From Lachnospiraceae bacterium (GTDB lineage Bacteria > Bacillota > Clostridia > Lachnospirales > Lachnospiraceae): a stretch of DNA of 44,631 bases. The stretch covers positions 1-44,631 of the forward strand of contig JAFLTH010000016.1 in assembly GCA_022510525.1 (NCBI GenBank). The letters are read 5' to 3'. The position numbers and the translations under genes were made by a program. The notes beneath the pieces were generated by a model. The model was not told the origin of the DNA. It saw only the letters and a program-made list of their open reading frames with translations, and ran no database searches. How positions within the stretch are numbered: the stretch's first letter is position 1; the number at the start of each line of letters is the position of its first letter. This document shows, in pieces, positions 44,504 to 44,631 of the stretch.

Positions 44504-44631
44504 TCTACATTAGACAGAAATTTAGACAAAAATTAGAGGGGGTTTTATTGCACATATTATAAATATTCAGAAATTGCATAAATTGAAATTTGTCGCTGGG
44601 CTGAAGGACGGATTGCACAAATAGTAAGCTG

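Larger units (their letters stand above)
44287..44631. other. 345-bp gene-free region upstream of nrdD
   Basis: It holds the nrdD leader of about 180 nt, its promoter and NrdR-type boxes. A 7+2+7 inverted repeat TTTATTG..CAATAAA lies at 44342-44357 in the leader. Beyond 44505 to the window edge I see no convincing ORF, RNA gene or repeat. Confidence 0.7.

Noticed and set aside
44540-44624. Possible start of a plus-strand gene after GAGGGGG near the right edge
   Set aside because: The TTG frame after the purine run stops after four codons, and the neighbouring frame ends at TAG near 44621 with no good start codon.

Overview
The window looks like a chromosomal segment of a low-to-moderate GC, anaerobic, Gram-positive Firmicute, most likely a Lachnospiraceae (Clostridium cluster XIVa) gut-type bacterium. 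This rests on pyruvate phosphate dikinase, an oxygen-independent class III ribonucleotide reductase, a SpoVAF/GerA-type spore protein, a class B sortase with BspA-type leucine-rich-repeat surface proteins ending in IHPKWF-type sorting tails, and strong Shine-Dalgarno sites (AGGAGG-like) before most genes. The species is not identifiable from the sequence alone. Every gene except one ABC-F ATPase lies on the minus strand, so the natural reading direction is from high to low coordinates. I see no rRNA, tRNA, CRISPR array, insertion sequence or prophage.

Region by region, in coordinate order. 1-8.7 kb: the 5' end of a PotA-like ABC ATPase, ppdK, a CapA-type lipoprotein, a VanW-domain exported protein, a six-domain hybrid histidine kinase and an AIM24/TIGR00266 protein. 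8.7-20.9 kb: a CDF metal exporter, a chemoreceptor, a GT-C-like membrane protein, metY, a YebC regulator, a CNNM/CorC membrane protein, a mazF toxin with no visible antitoxin, alr, a bifunctional NAD(P)HX repair enzyme and a coiled-coil protein behind a near-consensus promoter. 21-26.9 kb: a second GT-C-like membrane protein, the divergent ABC-F gene, NADP-isocitrate dehydrogenase, and a GntR/FCD regulator that overlaps icd by 19 bp. ABC-F and icd converge on a perfect 12-bp-stem hairpin that contains both stop codons.

27-38.2 kb is the most distinctive part: HIT protein, class B sortase, an 1841-residue and a 906-residue LRR surface protein (both ending in an (S/T)PxTGD sorting motif and sharing a preceding domain), then a cytoplasmic-type subtilase whose ribosome-binding site lies in the 3' arm of the LRR terminator. 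This reads as a self-contained surface-anchoring locus: one enzyme, two dedicated substrates, and possibly a protease.

38.3-44.6 kb holds manA, an isolated spoVAF-like gene, dut, nrdG and nrdD. The nrdD promoter is near-consensus and carries two NrdR-type boxes immediately downstream of the -10, so nrdD-nrdG (and perhaps dut, which removes dUTP) is probably an NrdR-controlled dNTP-supply unit. Two intergenic gaps (yebC/metY and nrdD/nrdG) carry related double-hairpin elements, indicating a dispersed repeat family.

Most gene functions are secure from motifs. Promoters, operators and terminators are read by eye and untested. No database search was possible, so statements about novelty are inference.
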